Assembly (NCBI RefSeq): GCF_013377535.1
Contig: NZ_JABCJE010000006.1
Span: 62,001-126,000 of the forward strand
From: Donghicola mangrovi
Lineage (GTDB): Bacteria; Pseudomonadota; Alphaproteobacteria; Rhodobacterales; Rhodobacteraceae
DNA: 64,000 bases
Reading direction: 5' to 3'
In this document: one piece after another, positions 45,903 to 54,936 of the stretch
Layout of the letters: each line of letters starts with the position of its first letter
Position numbering within the stretch: the stretch's first letter is position 1
Position numbers and translations under genes: made by a program
Notes under the pieces: model-generated
The model's database searches: none
Seen by the model: the letters and a program-made list of their open reading frames with translations, nothing else
What the model was told of the DNA's origin: nothing

Positions 45903-47180
45903 TCAGGCGGCGCGAATGCTGCGCCGCTGGTCCGCCCGTTCAAAGGCGTGACGCAGGATTTCGAGCCCCTCGTCCAGCTGCGCGTCAGAAATGGTGAGCG
46001 GGGCAAAGACCTTGATAACTTCGTCCCGTGGGCCAGCCCGTTCGATGATCAGCCCGGCGTCATAGGCCAGACGGGTCACAAGCGCCGCATGATCCGGATC
46101 CGAGCACACAAGCCCCTGCATCATCCCGCGCCCCCGCAAGCCAATGATATCCATCGGGAAATCGCCCGCGATGTGGCTCAGATGATTTCGAACGCGGTGG
46201 CCAAGCGCCTTGATCCGGCCAGAGAAAGCTTCGGTTTGCCAGTAATGGTCCAGCGTGACGCGACCGGTCACAAAGGCGGTATTGTTGCCTCGGAAGGTGC
46301 CATTGTGCTGACCAGGCAGCCAGTGATCCAGCCCCTCGGCGATCATCACGACGGAGAGGGGCAGGCCGTAACCTGACAAGGATTTCGACAGGGTCACAAT
46401 GTCGGGCCGAATGCCCGCAACCTCAAAGGAAAAGAAATCCCCTGTGCGTCCGCAACCCGCCTGAATGTCGTCCACGATCATGATAATCCCGTGGGTTTTG
46501 CACAGATCGGACAGGCGGCGCAGCCACGCGGGACGGGCCGCATTCAGGCCGCCCTCGCCTTGCAAACATTCCAGAATGATGGCGGCAGGCAGGTCAAACC
46601 CAGATGACGGATCAGTCAGTAGGGCTTCGAAATAGTCCAACGTATCAATGCCCGGACCCATGTAGCCATCGAACGGCAGCAACGCCGTGCCGGTAAATCC
46701 GACCCCTGCCCCTCTGCGATGATACCCGTTCCCCGTGGCCCCCAGCGCCCCGAGGCTCATGCCGTGAAAGCCGTTGGTAAAGCTGGCGATGGTTTGACGC
46801 CCGGTGATTTTGCGCGCCAGTTTCATGGCGGCTTCAACGGCATTCGTGCCGGTGGGGCCAGTGAACTGCAGGCGATACTGCATCTGGCGCGGCGTCAGGA
46901 TCACGTCCCTGAACGTCCGAAGGAACTCCGCCTTGGCCTCGGTGTGCAGATCAAGGCTCATGCAAGGGGCATCGGACGCGATGTAGTCCATCAAAGCGGC
47001 CTTGAGCACCGGATTGTTGTGTCCGTAGTTCAGCGCCCCCGCGCCAGCCAGAAAATCAAGATATCGCTTGCCTTTGTCATCCCACAGTTCAGCCCCGCGC
47101 GCCCGTACAAAGGTGGCGGGAAAGCAGCGGCAATAGGATGCGACTGCAGACTCCATTTCGGAAAAGATCGAACCGTCCAT
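45903..47180 (-). CDS. ectB: Diaminobutyrate-2-oxoglutarate aminotransferase (EctB-like)
   Basis: This 425-residue class III PLP aminotransferase would make L-2,4-diaminobutyrate from aspartate semialdehyde and glutamate. EctB-type segments are clear: FLAGAGALNYGHNNP, LECLQGEGGLN, IIMIVDDIQAGCGRTGDFFSFE and the PLP Lys266 in LSKSLSGYGLPLS, then GQHNGTFRGNNTAF. ectA and ectC are absent, so the product is not going to ectoine here. The start at MDGSIFSEME is preceded by AGGTG and a sigma-70-like promoter; a 29-codon longer frame is unlikely. It forms an operon with the NRPS gene. Confidence 0.87.
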   Translation of the reverse strand: MDGSIFSEMESAVASYCRCFPATFVRARGAELWDDKGKRYLDFLAGAGALNYGHNNPVLKAALMDYIASDAPCMSLDLHTEAKAEFLRTFRDVILTPRQMQYRLQFTGPTGTNAVEAAMKLARKITGRQTIASFTNGFHGMSLGALGATGNGYHRRGAGVGFTGTALLPFDGYMGPGIDTLDYFEALLTDPSSGFDLPAAIILECLQGEGGLNAARPAWLRRLSDLCKTHGIIMIVDDIQAGCGRTGDFFSFEVAGIRPDIVTLSKSLSGYGLPLSVVMIAEGLDHWLPGQHNGTFRGNNTAFVTGRVTLDHYWQTEAFSGRIKALGHRVRNHLSHIAGDFPMDIIGLRGRGMMQGLVCSDPDHAALVTRLAYDAGLIIERAGPRDEVIKVFAPLTISDAQLDEGLEILRHAFERADQRRSIRAA

Positions 47181-47213
47181 TACTAGGCACCTCGTAAAAC
47201 AAAATAGCAAAAA

Positions 47214-47242
47214 CTTATAAAAAGTGAGTGGGTAATGGTCAC
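47214..47242 (-). promoter_or_regulatory. Sigma-70-like promoter for the aminotransferase-NRPS operon
   Basis: On the minus strand, GTGACC (47242-47237) and TATAAG (47219-47214) are separated by 17 bases, matching four and five of six consensus positions. The -10 box lies 34 bp before the aminotransferase ATG in AT-rich DNA. Confidence 0.55.
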
Positions 47243-47805
47243 CGCATGAGTGGCGCGGCATGGCCAATGACTACGCCATTGTTTCCATAAAATAAACTGT
47301 AGGAGGCTGTTTTTAGGTGCTGCTGCATGGATCCGGTTCGTCCGTGGCGCAGGGCATTCAAAGGCAGAGTAACGGGTGTGACGGCATCGGAAATATTGCA
47401 AACTTATGGGTGTTGTTGCATCTAAACTCAAGCCGAATGGCGAAATACAGCGAACTGCGCTGCAGCATCGACAAGGAAGTCTCGAAGCCGGTTTCTTGTC
47501 TCGGTTTCGTGGATTTCTGAGTGTAAGGCCGATGGCGTTTGCTGTCTGCCCCCAGGCAGTTTTCTACTGTCTCGAAGGCGAAAATGATGCTCGCTTGAAG
47601 TGGTTAAGTGAAAGCAGGCCAACCATTGGGGCAGAGCATGGGATCGGCGATCAATTGCCAAAGGGTATCGGTGCTGGCCGCTTCCGCTTCGGGTTTGAAA
47701 ACAATCGGGCCTCCGGATTCCTGTTGAGCCTGCAGGGATTCGGTCCGTGTACAACGCGTTTGAGAGATGTCGTGAAGCAGCACTAGTTCGCGTTAAACTG
47801 GTACG
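47243..47805. other. Gap between aminotransferase and PPTase genes
   Basis: Open frames on both strands (126 codons plus, 108 codons minus) have no family-like sequence, no clear ribosome sites and overlap each other. I see no gene, RNA or repeat that can be supported here. Confidence 0.4.
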
Positions 47806-48357
47806 TTAGCAGGACGAGTGCCACTCGACTCTGGCATATTGGGATTTGATCGCAAGGCCGCACACAAAGCCAGGAGCGATCTCGCGGACATCGAAACGCC
47901 AGCGCGGCGCAGCGTGGCATCGCCATTCATTCCCCCTGCAATCGAACGACAAACCACGCGGGTCTAGCCCAAGCCCGATGCCGACCCCCTTTAGCAGGGC
48001 TTCCTTCAACACCCAGAGCTTTTGCAGGTACTCCAACCTTTGGTGCTCCGGCAAGTTCAGGGAGACCCCTTCTTCCTCTGATGACAGAAAGAATGAGGCC
48101 GCAGGCGTCAGATGGGGCAAATCTTCGGGGCCGGACAAGTCGACTCCGATCTTTCCATCTGCGGAGCAAGCCGCCGCCACATAGCCCTGCGTATGACTGA
48201 TCGACACGAAAGTCCCGTCGGTCGTCATCGGGCGCCCTCTGGGAGAGTGGCGAACTTGCGTATTTGGCCCGATCAAGGAGCGCAGTTGCTTTGTGGCCCC
48301 CAAGGACAACTGACTTTGTGTGCCCCGAAGAAGGGCCGTGAGGACATGGGAAGTCAT
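47806..48357 (-). CDS. Sfp-type 4'-phosphopantetheinyl transferase
   Basis: This 183-residue protein would load phosphopantetheine onto carrier proteins. It has FVSISHTQGYVAAACS, IGVDLSGPEDL and KLWVLKEALLKGVGIGL, matching the S-x-SH, GVD and W-x-x-KE-x-x-K motifs. The acidic residue usually after GVD-x is Ser here, with Glu three positions on, and the N-terminus is ~50 residues shorter than usual. No ribosome site is visible before the ATG. Same strand as, and upstream of, the NRPS and aminotransferase genes: a natural partner for activating Ser571. Confidence 0.82.
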   Translation of the reverse strand: MTSHVLTALLRGTQSQLSLGATKQLRSLIGPNTQVRHSPRGRPMTTDGTFVSISHTQGYVAAACSADGKIGVDLSGPEDLPHLTPAASFFLSSEEEGVSLNLPEHQRLEYLQKLWVLKEALLKGVGIGLGLDPRGLSFDCRGNEWRCHAAPRWRFDVREIAPGFVCGLAIKSQYARVEWHSSC

Positions 48358-48686
48358 CTCTAGGGCTTTGTTTTCGGGAGGTTGGACTAAATGCGGGTGT
48401 TGGTGAAATCGGTCACAGCATTTTCGTGCTGCGGTCGTTCGTCAAGCTCTGCGGGTTTGAGCGAGCGATTTAACCGCGTGATGGACGTTGTGAACTCGTC
48501 TGATGGAGAAGGTGAAGTTTACGTGAAAAATTCTGGCTGCTTCATGGTCCAGAGTTTGCGAAGCCGTTTACCTTAGCGAGTAAGGGAAGAAAAATTCTCT
48601 CGGTGCTGCCAGCGTCAAGGGAATTTTTGTCTATAAGTCAGGCGCCGTGATAACACGCATCAGCTGCCTCTCCTCAGGTCAGTATA
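48358..48686. other. 329-bp gap without recognised features
   Basis: A 61-codon plus-strand frame (48391-48576) has no recognisable content. No terminator, RNA or repeat was identified. Confidence 0.35.
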
Positions 48687-49712
48687 CTACCCCCTGCTTC
48701 GCTCGCCCCTTACGCGGCGGTTGAACTTGGTCGGGGCGACGCCGAAGCGGGCTTTGAAGCTTTTGGAAAAATGCGCGACAGAGCTGAAGCCACACGCCAG
48801 TGCGATATCCAATAGGCCCATGTTGGTGGTGGATAGCAGGTTGCGCCCTCGGTCCAATCGCAGGCCCCGGTAATAGTCGCTGGGGGTGACGCCGAGGACC
48901 GAGACGAACATCCGCTCCACGTGGCGGCGCGAAAACCCTGCGGCGCGGGACAGGTCGTCGAGCAGAAGGGGGTCTTCGATGTTTTCGCTCATTAGGTTGG
49001 CGACGCGCAGCAGGCCGGGATTGCGCGAGCGGATCAGGACCGACAGGGAACTGCGCTGCTCGGTTTCGATCCCGACCATGACTTTGCGCAGACACATGTC
49101 CGACACCATGGCAGCGAATTCGGTGCCGTGATCCTCGGCGATGAGGGAGAGCATCATGTCGGTGGCCGCTGCGCCGCCGCCGCAGGTCATCACCGGCCCC
49201 GAGATTTCGAAAAGGTTGGGTGACGGGCTAAGAAGGGGGTAATCCTCGATGAAACCGGGCTGGTTCTCCCAGTGCAGGGTGAAGCGGCGGTCGGTCAGAA
49301 GGCCCGCCTCGGCTAGGGCGACGGCTCCGGTGCAGACGCCGCCCACGGCTCCGCCGAAACGGGCGTGGCGCGACATGGTCGAGACGACTTTGGACACGGC
49401 GGCGGCCTTGGGCGGATTACCCGCGCAGACAAAGGCACGGGTCATACGGTCCATCTGCTCGATCTGGCCATCGACGCACACCGCAATCCCCGAAGAGCTG
49501 GCGACCGGCGCGCCGGTTTCGGACATCAGCTTCCATTTATACAGCGGCTGCTGCGCCAGTTGGTTCGCAATTCGCAAGGGGTCCACCGCCGAACTGAACG
49601 CCAGCAGGGTAAAACCGGGCACAAGAATAAAGGCATAGGCACGGGTCGGCTGGCCCTCGGGCAAGGGGTAAAAGGCCGCGCCGGCGGGCACGATGGGATC
49701 GGTGCCTGTCAT
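48687..49712 (-). CDS. GlxA/GbdR-like AraC-family regulator
   Basis: This 341-residue regulator has an N-terminal DJ-1/PfpI (class I glutamine amidotransferase-like) domain (FILVPGFTLLAFSSAVDPLRIAN, GGVCTGAVALAEAGLL at the would-be nucleophile Cys) and a C-terminal AraC helix-turn-helix pair (LSRAAGFSRRHVERMF, IALACGFSSVAHFSKSFKARFG). The family controls catabolism of glycine betaine, carnitine, arginine or related amines. It is separately transcribed, just downstream of an amine or amino-acid type operon. Ligand not known. Confidence 0.87.
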   Translation of the reverse strand: MTGTDPIVPAGAAFYPLPEGQPTRAYAFILVPGFTLLAFSSAVDPLRIANQLAQQPLYKWKLMSETGAPVASSSGIAVCVDGQIEQMDRMTRAFVCAGNPPKAAAVSKVVSTMSRHARFGGAVGGVCTGAVALAEAGLLTDRRFTLHWENQPGFIEDYPLLSPSPNLFEISGPVMTCGGGAAATDMMLSLIAEDHGTEFAAMVSDMCLRKVMVGIETEQRSSLSVLIRSRNPGLLRVANLMSENIEDPLLLDDLSRAAGFSRRHVERMFVSVLGVTPSDYYRGLRLDRGRNLLSTTNMGLLDIALACGFSSVAHFSKSFKARFGVAPTKFNRRVRGERSRG

Positions 49713-50047
49713 GCCGTTGGTACTCCGTCTATGGCATTGCCCTCCTATCCAAGCGCAGGTGTCGAAAGGCGGTCAAGCTGGATTGCGACCGCTCCGATAG
49801 GCAGACCGGCATGTGGGAAATGATAGCGGTCCGCATCATCTTCTCCTGTGTTGGGCCCTGCCCCAACGGCCCCCGTTGGTGAACATGCGGTGTGGTTCGC
49901 CGGATCGGCGTGGTCTGGTGTGAAAACCGTTGTGTTTTCCCGGTTCAGTAGGGCCTGCGGGATTTTTATTGCGCGTTTTGCTCTACGGAATTGAAGCAGT
50001 ATCGCCGGCGTCGCGGCCCCGCAGCAAACCAGAAATTCGTCCTGTTG
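49713..50047. other. Intergenic region upstream of the GlxA-like gene
   Basis: No gene is supported. It should contain the promoter of the GlxA-like regulator. The 24-bp repeated motif described separately lies at its far end. Confidence 0.35.
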
Positions 50048-50071
50048 GGCATTAGAAAAACTGCGGCAATA
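50048..50071 (+). repeat. 24-bp motif, copy 2 (downstream of LysR gene)
   Basis: It starts GGCATTAGAAAAACT and ends GGCAATA, with GC between. It matches the copy at 54937-54960 at 22 of 24 positions and lies eight bases past the LysR stop. ATTAG (CTAAT on the other strand) is the core recognised by GcvA-type LysR proteins. Confidence 0.72.
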
Positions 50072-50078
50072 GTCGCGT

Positions 50079-51026
50079 TTACTGCCCTTCGCCCCCCAAA
50101 GACCCCAGCAAATGCGAGACAAATCCAGCAACAGCGGGACGGCGCATGGAGTCCTTGCGATAGTTCAGGAAATTCCCGCGCCCCACGGTGATGGTCGCCG
50201 GATGGGCATAGACCAAGGACCCATCAGCGATGTAGCGGGCGATCATATGGTGCCACCCCAGCATGATCCCCTCGCCGTCCAGTGCGGCGTCGATCAGTAG
50301 GCCGACCTTGTTGGTGTTCAGGCCCAAAGGGGCCTTGTCCCAGACGGCGCCTTGGGCGCGGAACCACTCGGCCCACCCCAAGGGCTGCCAGCCGATCGCG
50401 TCCGCGTTCCAGTGGCTGTCGTGCAGGTTCAGCAGGTCCGCACCGTTCAGGCTGCTGGCGCTGTCAAAGGGGCCGTGCTGCGCCAGATAGTCGGGACTGC
50501 AAACGGGCTGCGCGACCTCGGGGAACAGAAAGTGCAGTTCCTCTCCGACCTCGCAGCGTTCGTTGCCGCAGATGATGGCCACGTCGACTTGGGCATAGTT
50601 CCGCAGGGTGTCATCGGAATCCGAGGCCAGCACCACAAAGCCGACATCGGGATTGGCGGCGCGGAAGCTGCGGATCAAGGGGGCCAGCCAGAACCGCGCC
50701 ATGCCGTCTGTGGCCGAGATGGTGACGGTCTGGGGCTCGTCCTCGGCGGTGATGGCGGCGACGCCTGCGGTGATCCGGTCCAGACCGGCGGTGACGGATT
50801 CCTGCAGCGCCTTGCCCGCGTCCGTCAATTCCAGCGCGTTGTGTTTGCGGAGGAACAGCTGGGTTTCCAGCGCCGTTTCCAGCAAGCGGATCTGCTGGCT
50901 GACCGCGCCTTGGGTGACGTTCAGCTCTTTGGCGGCCAGAGTGAAGCTCAAGTGTTTGGCCGCCACTTCGAAGGTGGCGAACGATCCCAAGGAGGGCAGA
51001 TGGCGGCGTCGGATGATAGGCGGCAT
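50079..51026 (-). CDS. GcvA-like LysR-family regulator
   Basis: This 315-residue regulator begins MPPIIRRRHLPSLGSFATFEVAAKHLSF and has the GcvA/AmpR-type winged HTH (ELNVTQGAVSQQIRLLE), followed by a substrate-binding domain. The start at 51026 is four bases after the FAD oxidase stop, so it is translated with the operon it presumably controls; the longer frame inside the oxidase gene is spurious. Flanking ATTAG motifs are candidate binding sites. Confidence 0.88.
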   Translation of the reverse strand: MPPIIRRRHLPSLGSFATFEVAAKHLSFTLAAKELNVTQGAVSQQIRLLETALETQLFLRKHNALELTDAGKALQESVTAGLDRITAGVAAITAEDEPQTVTISATDGMARFWLAPLIRSFRAANPDVGFVVLASDSDDTLRNYAQVDVAIICGNERCEVGEELHFLFPEVAQPVCSPDYLAQHGPFDSASSLNGADLLNLHDSHWNADAIGWQPLGWAEWFRAQGAVWDKAPLGLNTNKVGLLIDAALDGEGIMLGWHHMIARYIADGSLVYAHPATITVGRGNFLNYRKDSMRRPAVAGFVSHLLGSLGGEGQ

Positions 51027-51030
51027 AGGG

Positions 51031-52377
51031 TCACTCGCGGCGGGATTGCCACTCTTTGAACCGAAGATAGGCGTTTGCGCCGATCGTGTCGAATGGATGC
51101 GGCGGCAGGCGGGCGGGTTCCTCTTCGGCAGCGAAATAGCGGGTGATGTCGCTGGTCTGGCCGCAAGCCAGTTCCGCCGCGCCGATCCCCGACAAGGTGC
51201 CGCGCACGGTCCCAAGGCCGTTCTGCACGCAGGCCGCAAACAGGCCCGGCTCTAGTTCGCGCATCACCGAAGCGCCGTTCTTGGACAGGCACAGGTGGCC
51301 CGACCAGCCAAAGGCGAACTTCACCGATTTCAGCAAGGGGAAGCGGTCCTCAAACTTCTTGCGCATGATGCGGGACACGCGGGCCAGATCGCTGGGGCTG
51401 GTGGTCATCTCGGGGCGGTAGTAGCCGCCCTGACGGACGATGATGCGGTTGCCGCCCTCGGCGGGGCCGATGCGGCGAACGGTTGTGCCCATAGGGTCGG
51501 CAGGGGTGATACCCCAGCTTTCCGCCCCGCCAAGGGCGCGCATCTGACTGTCGGTCAATTCATCGGTCATGCAGGCGTTCAGCATGATGTGCATGAGCCG
51601 CCCCTTGGCAAAGCCGAAGCTTTCCAGATGACCGTTGTTCGCCATGATAACCCGCTGCGCCTGTAAGGTGCCGCGATCGGTGGTCAGCTGCCAGCCGCCC
51701 GCGACGCTTTCGATCCGCGTCACGCCAGAGCGTTCGAAAATCCGCACGCCGCTGCGCTCGACGCCCCGTGCCAGCCCTTGGGCATAGCCCGCCGGTTGGA
51801 TCAGCGCCGTGCCGGGGGTGTAAAGGCCCCCGAGGTAATAATCGCTGCCCGTCAGATCGCGCATGGCCTGCGCATCCAGCATTTCATAGTCTTCGCCCAA
51901 GGCGGCCAGATGGCCCGCATAGGCCCTATTGGCGGACATACCCACGTCAGAGGCCGCCCCGTTCACCTTGCCGATGCGCTGGAACATGCCAGAGGTCATA
52001 CCGAATTCGGCCACAGCTTCGGCGGCATAGTCGATGGCCTGACGGTTCAGACGGGTCAGCAGGCGATCGCGCGCCTCGCCACCCCCTTCGTAGCCAGAGG
52101 CGGTCAGTTCGTGGGGCAGATCAATCATGAAACCCGAGTTGCGGCCCGTGCCCCCCTCGCCCACCTGAGCGGCATCCAGCACCACAACGTCCAGCGCTGG
52201 ATCGATCTGTTTCAGTTTGCGCGCAGCGGACAGGCCCGCATAGCCCGCCCCAATGATGGCAACGTCACACCCCGTCTGGCCCTGAAACACGGCGCGCGGC
52301 GCGGCGGGGGGCAGGATCGCTGCCCACCCTGCGGGGCCAGTAAAGCGCGGCTGGCGTTTGGCGTCGTGTCGGCTCAT
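51031..52377 (-). CDS. FAD-dependent amine/amino-acid oxidoreductase (DAO family)
   Basis: This 448-residue DAO-family flavoprotein has a dinucleotide motif DVAIIGAGYAGLSAARKL near residues 38-55, a GTGRNSGFMIDLPHEL segment and the C-terminal ACVQNGLGTVRGTLSGIGAAEL. It resembles PuuB (gamma-glutamylputrescine oxidase) and related enzymes that oxidise an amine to an aldehyde. The aldehyde dehydrogenase encoded 15 bp upstream would take the next step. Confidence 0.85.
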   Translation of the reverse strand: MSRHDAKRQPRFTGPAGWAAILPPAAPRAVFQGQTGCDVAIIGAGYAGLSAARKLKQIDPALDVVVLDAAQVGEGGTGRNSGFMIDLPHELTASGYEGGGEARDRLLTRLNRQAIDYAAEAVAEFGMTSGMFQRIGKVNGAASDVGMSANRAYAGHLAALGEDYEMLDAQAMRDLTGSDYYLGGLYTPGTALIQPAGYAQGLARGVERSGVRIFERSGVTRIESVAGGWQLTTDRGTLQAQRVIMANNGHLESFGFAKGRLMHIMLNACMTDELTDSQMRALGGAESWGITPADPMGTTVRRIGPAEGGNRIIVRQGGYYRPEMTTSPSDLARVSRIMRKKFEDRFPLLKSVKFAFGWSGHLCLSKNGASVMRELEPGLFAACVQNGLGTVRGTLSGIGAAELACGQTSDITRYFAAEEEPARLPPHPFDTIGANAYLRFKEWQSRRE

Positions 52378-52392
52378 CGGGGTGTCTCGCTG

Positions 52393-53901
52393 TTAATCGG
52401 CGCAGGCGTCGGAGGTGTCGGTCAGGTCCAGCCAGATCGTCTTGAGCTGGGTGTACTGGTCATGGGCGTGGATCGAGTTGTCCCGCCCCCCGAAGCCCGA
52501 CTGCTTGTACCCGCCAAAGGGCGTGGTGATGTCCCCCTCGCCAAAGCTGTTAACCGTCACGGTGCCCGCCCGCAGCGCCCGCGCCCCGCGCAGGGCCCGT
52601 TTGCCATTGGCGGTAAAGATCGACGCGGCCAGCCCGTAATCGGTGTCATTGGCCACCGCGATAGCCTCTTCGAAATGGGCGACCTCGATCACAGTCAGGA
52701 TGGGGCCAAAGATTTCCTCGACCGCCAGTTTGGCATCGCGGGCTTTGACTTCGGCGATGGTGGGCTCGATGAAGCCTTCGCCGATGATTTTACCGCCAAG
52801 GTGGATCGTCTCGGCCTGCGCGGCCTCGAGGTAGGAACAGACCTTCTTGAAATGCGCAGGGGACACCAGCGCGCCGACGCGGACCTGCGGGTCGAGGGGA
52901 TCACCGACGACCCATTCGCGGGCGTGGGCTTTGATCCGTTCCAGCAGGGCGTCTTTGACACCCGACTGCACGATCAGGCGCGACGCGGCCGAGCAGTTCT
53001 CACCCATGTTCCAGAAGGCACCGTTGACCACGTGGGCCGCGACCGCATCCAGATCTTCGGCGTCGTCCAGAACGACGCAGGGGTTCTTGCCCCCCAGTTC
53101 CAGCACCACTTCCTTGAGGTTGCTGTCCGCCGAATAATGCAGGAAGCGGCGGCCCGTCACGGTCGAGCCGGTAAAGGACACCATGTCCAAATCCATATGG
53201 CGACCAAGAGGTTCGCCAACATCGGAGCCCGAGCCGGTGACCACGTTGAACACACCGCGGGGCACGCCCGCCTCATGGGCCAGTTCGGCCATGCGCAGGG
53301 CGGTCAGGGTGGTTTCGGCGGCGGGTTTCACCACTACAGAGCAACCGGCGGCCAAGGCAGGCCCGATCTTCCACGCCAGCATCAGCAGCGGGAAGTTCCA
53401 CGGGAGTACCAAGCCGACCACGCCCACGGGCTCGCGTACGACCATCGCGATGTGGTTGTCCGAGGCCGGGGCGACCTGATCGTAAATCTTGTCGATCAGT
53501 TCCGCGTGCCACTTGATCACGTGGATGGACTCGGGGATGTCTACGGTCTCGCAGTCATAGATGGTTTTGCCGCTGTCGATGCTTTCCAGAACGGCCAGTT
53601 CACGGGCGTTGCGGGTCATCAGTTTGGCCAGACGGATCAGCACGTCCTTGCGCTCGGCGGGGTGGAGTTTCGACCAGCGGCCATCGTCGAACGCTTCGCG
53701 GGCCTTGGACACTGCGAAATCCACATCTTCGGCCCCGCAGGCGGCGATGTCACAGAGGGCGACACCTGTGGCTGGGTTCGTCGAGGTAAAGGTCTTGCCC
53801 GAGATCGCAGGGCGGTAGGTGCCGTCGATAAAGGCGTTCGTGGGCATGTCAATCGCGGCAGCAAGCGCCTGATATTCCGCGCGGGTCAGCAGATCGGCCA
53901 T
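52393..53901 (-). CDS. NAD(P)-dependent aldehyde dehydrogenase (PuuC-like)
   Basis: This 502-residue enzyme has the family motifs PWNFPLLMLAWK, the catalytic Glu in LELGGKNP near residue 270 and the catalytic Cys in NMGENCSAASRL near 305. Sequence style (VGDPLDPQVRVGALVSPAHFKKVCSYL) is near PuuC and betaine-aldehyde-type enzymes. Its ribosome site (GGAAGG) is inside the end of the DapA-like gene, two bases separate the genes, and the FAD oxidase follows. It probably oxidises the aldehyde made by that oxidase. Confidence 0.88.
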   Translation of the reverse strand: MADLLTRAEYQALAAAIDMPTNAFIDGTYRPAISGKTFTSTNPATGVALCDIAACGAEDVDFAVSKAREAFDDGRWSKLHPAERKDVLIRLAKLMTRNARELAVLESIDSGKTIYDCETVDIPESIHVIKWHAELIDKIYDQVAPASDNHIAMVVREPVGVVGLVLPWNFPLLMLAWKIGPALAAGCSVVVKPAAETTLTALRMAELAHEAGVPRGVFNVVTGSGSDVGEPLGRHMDLDMVSFTGSTVTGRRFLHYSADSNLKEVVLELGGKNPCVVLDDAEDLDAVAAHVVNGAFWNMGENCSAASRLIVQSGVKDALLERIKAHAREWVVGDPLDPQVRVGALVSPAHFKKVCSYLEAAQAETIHLGGKIIGEGFIEPTIAEVKARDAKLAVEEIFGPILTVIEVAHFEEAIAVANDTDYGLAASIFTANGKRALRGARALRAGTVTVNSFGEGDITTPFGGYKQSGFGGRDNSIHAHDQYTQLKTIWLDLTDTSDACAD

Positions 53902-53903
53902 GG

Positions 53904-54821
53904 TCAGTTTCCTTCCTTAATCGCCGCGACAGCCAGTTTCAGCGTCCGGACCACCTGTTCGAGTTCGCGCTTTTCGTCTTTGTTCAGGCCCTTGAGCGGC
54001 GGGCGCATGGGGCCTGCCTTCAGGCCCGTGATTTCAACGCCGTGCTTGACGCACTGAATGAACTTGCCGCCCTGTTCGAGCACCCGCATCAGCGGCATCA
54101 TTGCCGACATGATCCGGCGCCCCTTGGTGAAATCGCCCTGAACCACGCAGGTTTCATACAGGTAGATGTGCTCTTCGGGCAGGAAGTTGGAGCCTGCGCA
54201 AATCCAGCTGCGTGCGCCCCAGGCAAAGAATTCCAGCGCCTGATCGTCCATCCCGCAGCTGGTCTGGATATGGGGGTAATCCCGCGCCAGAAGGTGCAAG
54301 CGGTTGATATCGCCAGAGCTTTCCTTGATCCCGATAAAGTTGCGCGACCGGCCCACGCGGTCCAGAAACTCGCGCCCCATCTCGACGCTCATGCGGCCGG
54401 GGTAGTTATAGAGGATGATGGGCAGGTCGGCGGCGCGGTCGATGGCCAGCGCGTTCAGGGCGTTTTCGCGTTCGGTCGGAACCGAGTACGGGGGTGTTCC
54501 CAGCAGGATCGCATCTGCGCCCATGTCGCGGGCGCCAACGGCCAGCGCGATGGAGTCCGGCGTGCGCATCGCGCCCGTGCCGACGATCACTGGAATGCGG
54601 CCCGCCACGCGGTCGGTGATGAACCGCGCCAGCGCCAGACGTTCCTCGACGGTTTCGGCATAGTTTTCACCGGTGGACCCGCCCGAGATCAGGCCATGAA
54701 CGCCCGCTGCAATCAGGGTTTCCACCAGCTCGGCCAGCGCGTTGTAATCAATGCCGCCATCGGCGTCGAACGGTGTGATCACCGGGGTGTAAATGCCTTC
54801 GAGCACCATCCTTGGCGTCAT
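53904..54821 (-). CDS. DapA-family (dihydrodipicolinate synthase-like) lyase
   Basis: This 305-residue TIM-barrel Schiff-base lyase has the GSTGENYAET phosphate/carboxylate loop, Tyr in IILYNYPGRMS and Lys in FIGIKESSGDI. Start MTPRMVLEGIYTPVITPFD follows GGAG. It is the first gene of the four-gene operon. DapA paralogues in such operons include keto-acid aldolases and pyrroline-hydroxycarboxylate deaminase of the hydroxyproline route. The latter is a tempting fit with an FAD oxidase and semialdehyde dehydrogenase, but the PuuB/PuuC-like partners argue for an amine substrate. Function left open. Confidence 0.85.
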   Translation of the reverse strand: MTPRMVLEGIYTPVITPFDADGGIDYNALAELVETLIAAGVHGLISGGSTGENYAETVEERLALARFITDRVAGRIPVIVGTGAMRTPDSIALAVGARDMGADAILLGTPPYSVPTERENALNALAIDRAADLPIILYNYPGRMSVEMGREFLDRVGRSRNFIGIKESSGDINRLHLLARDYPHIQTSCGMDDQALEFFAWGARSWICAGSNFLPEEHIYLYETCVVQGDFTKGRRIMSAMMPLMRVLEQGGKFIQCVKHGVEITGLKAGPMRPPLKGLNKDEKRELEQVVRTLKLAVAAIKEGN

Positions 54822-54936
54822 GTCGGGGTCTCCTGCACTGGCACGCGCCGAGGCCCGAGGGGCGCGGCGGTGCAATCCGTTTTATCCAGCTAAGTGGATT
54901 ACGGACATTCGGGCAAAGGAGAAGTTTCACGCCTTT

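Noticed and set aside
45903-47180. Ectoine biosynthesis
   Set aside because: Only the EctB-like step is present; no ectA, ectC or ectD is in the window and the next gene is an NRPS.
47406-47786. 126-codon plus-strand frame between aminotransferase and PPTase genes
   Set aside because: No family match; an equally long frame lies opposite, and codon use is unlike the neighbours.
51778-54057. 759-codon plus-strand frame
   Set aside because: Shadow of the oxidase and aldehyde dehydrogenase genes, with His/Gly-rich low-complexity sequence and no motifs.
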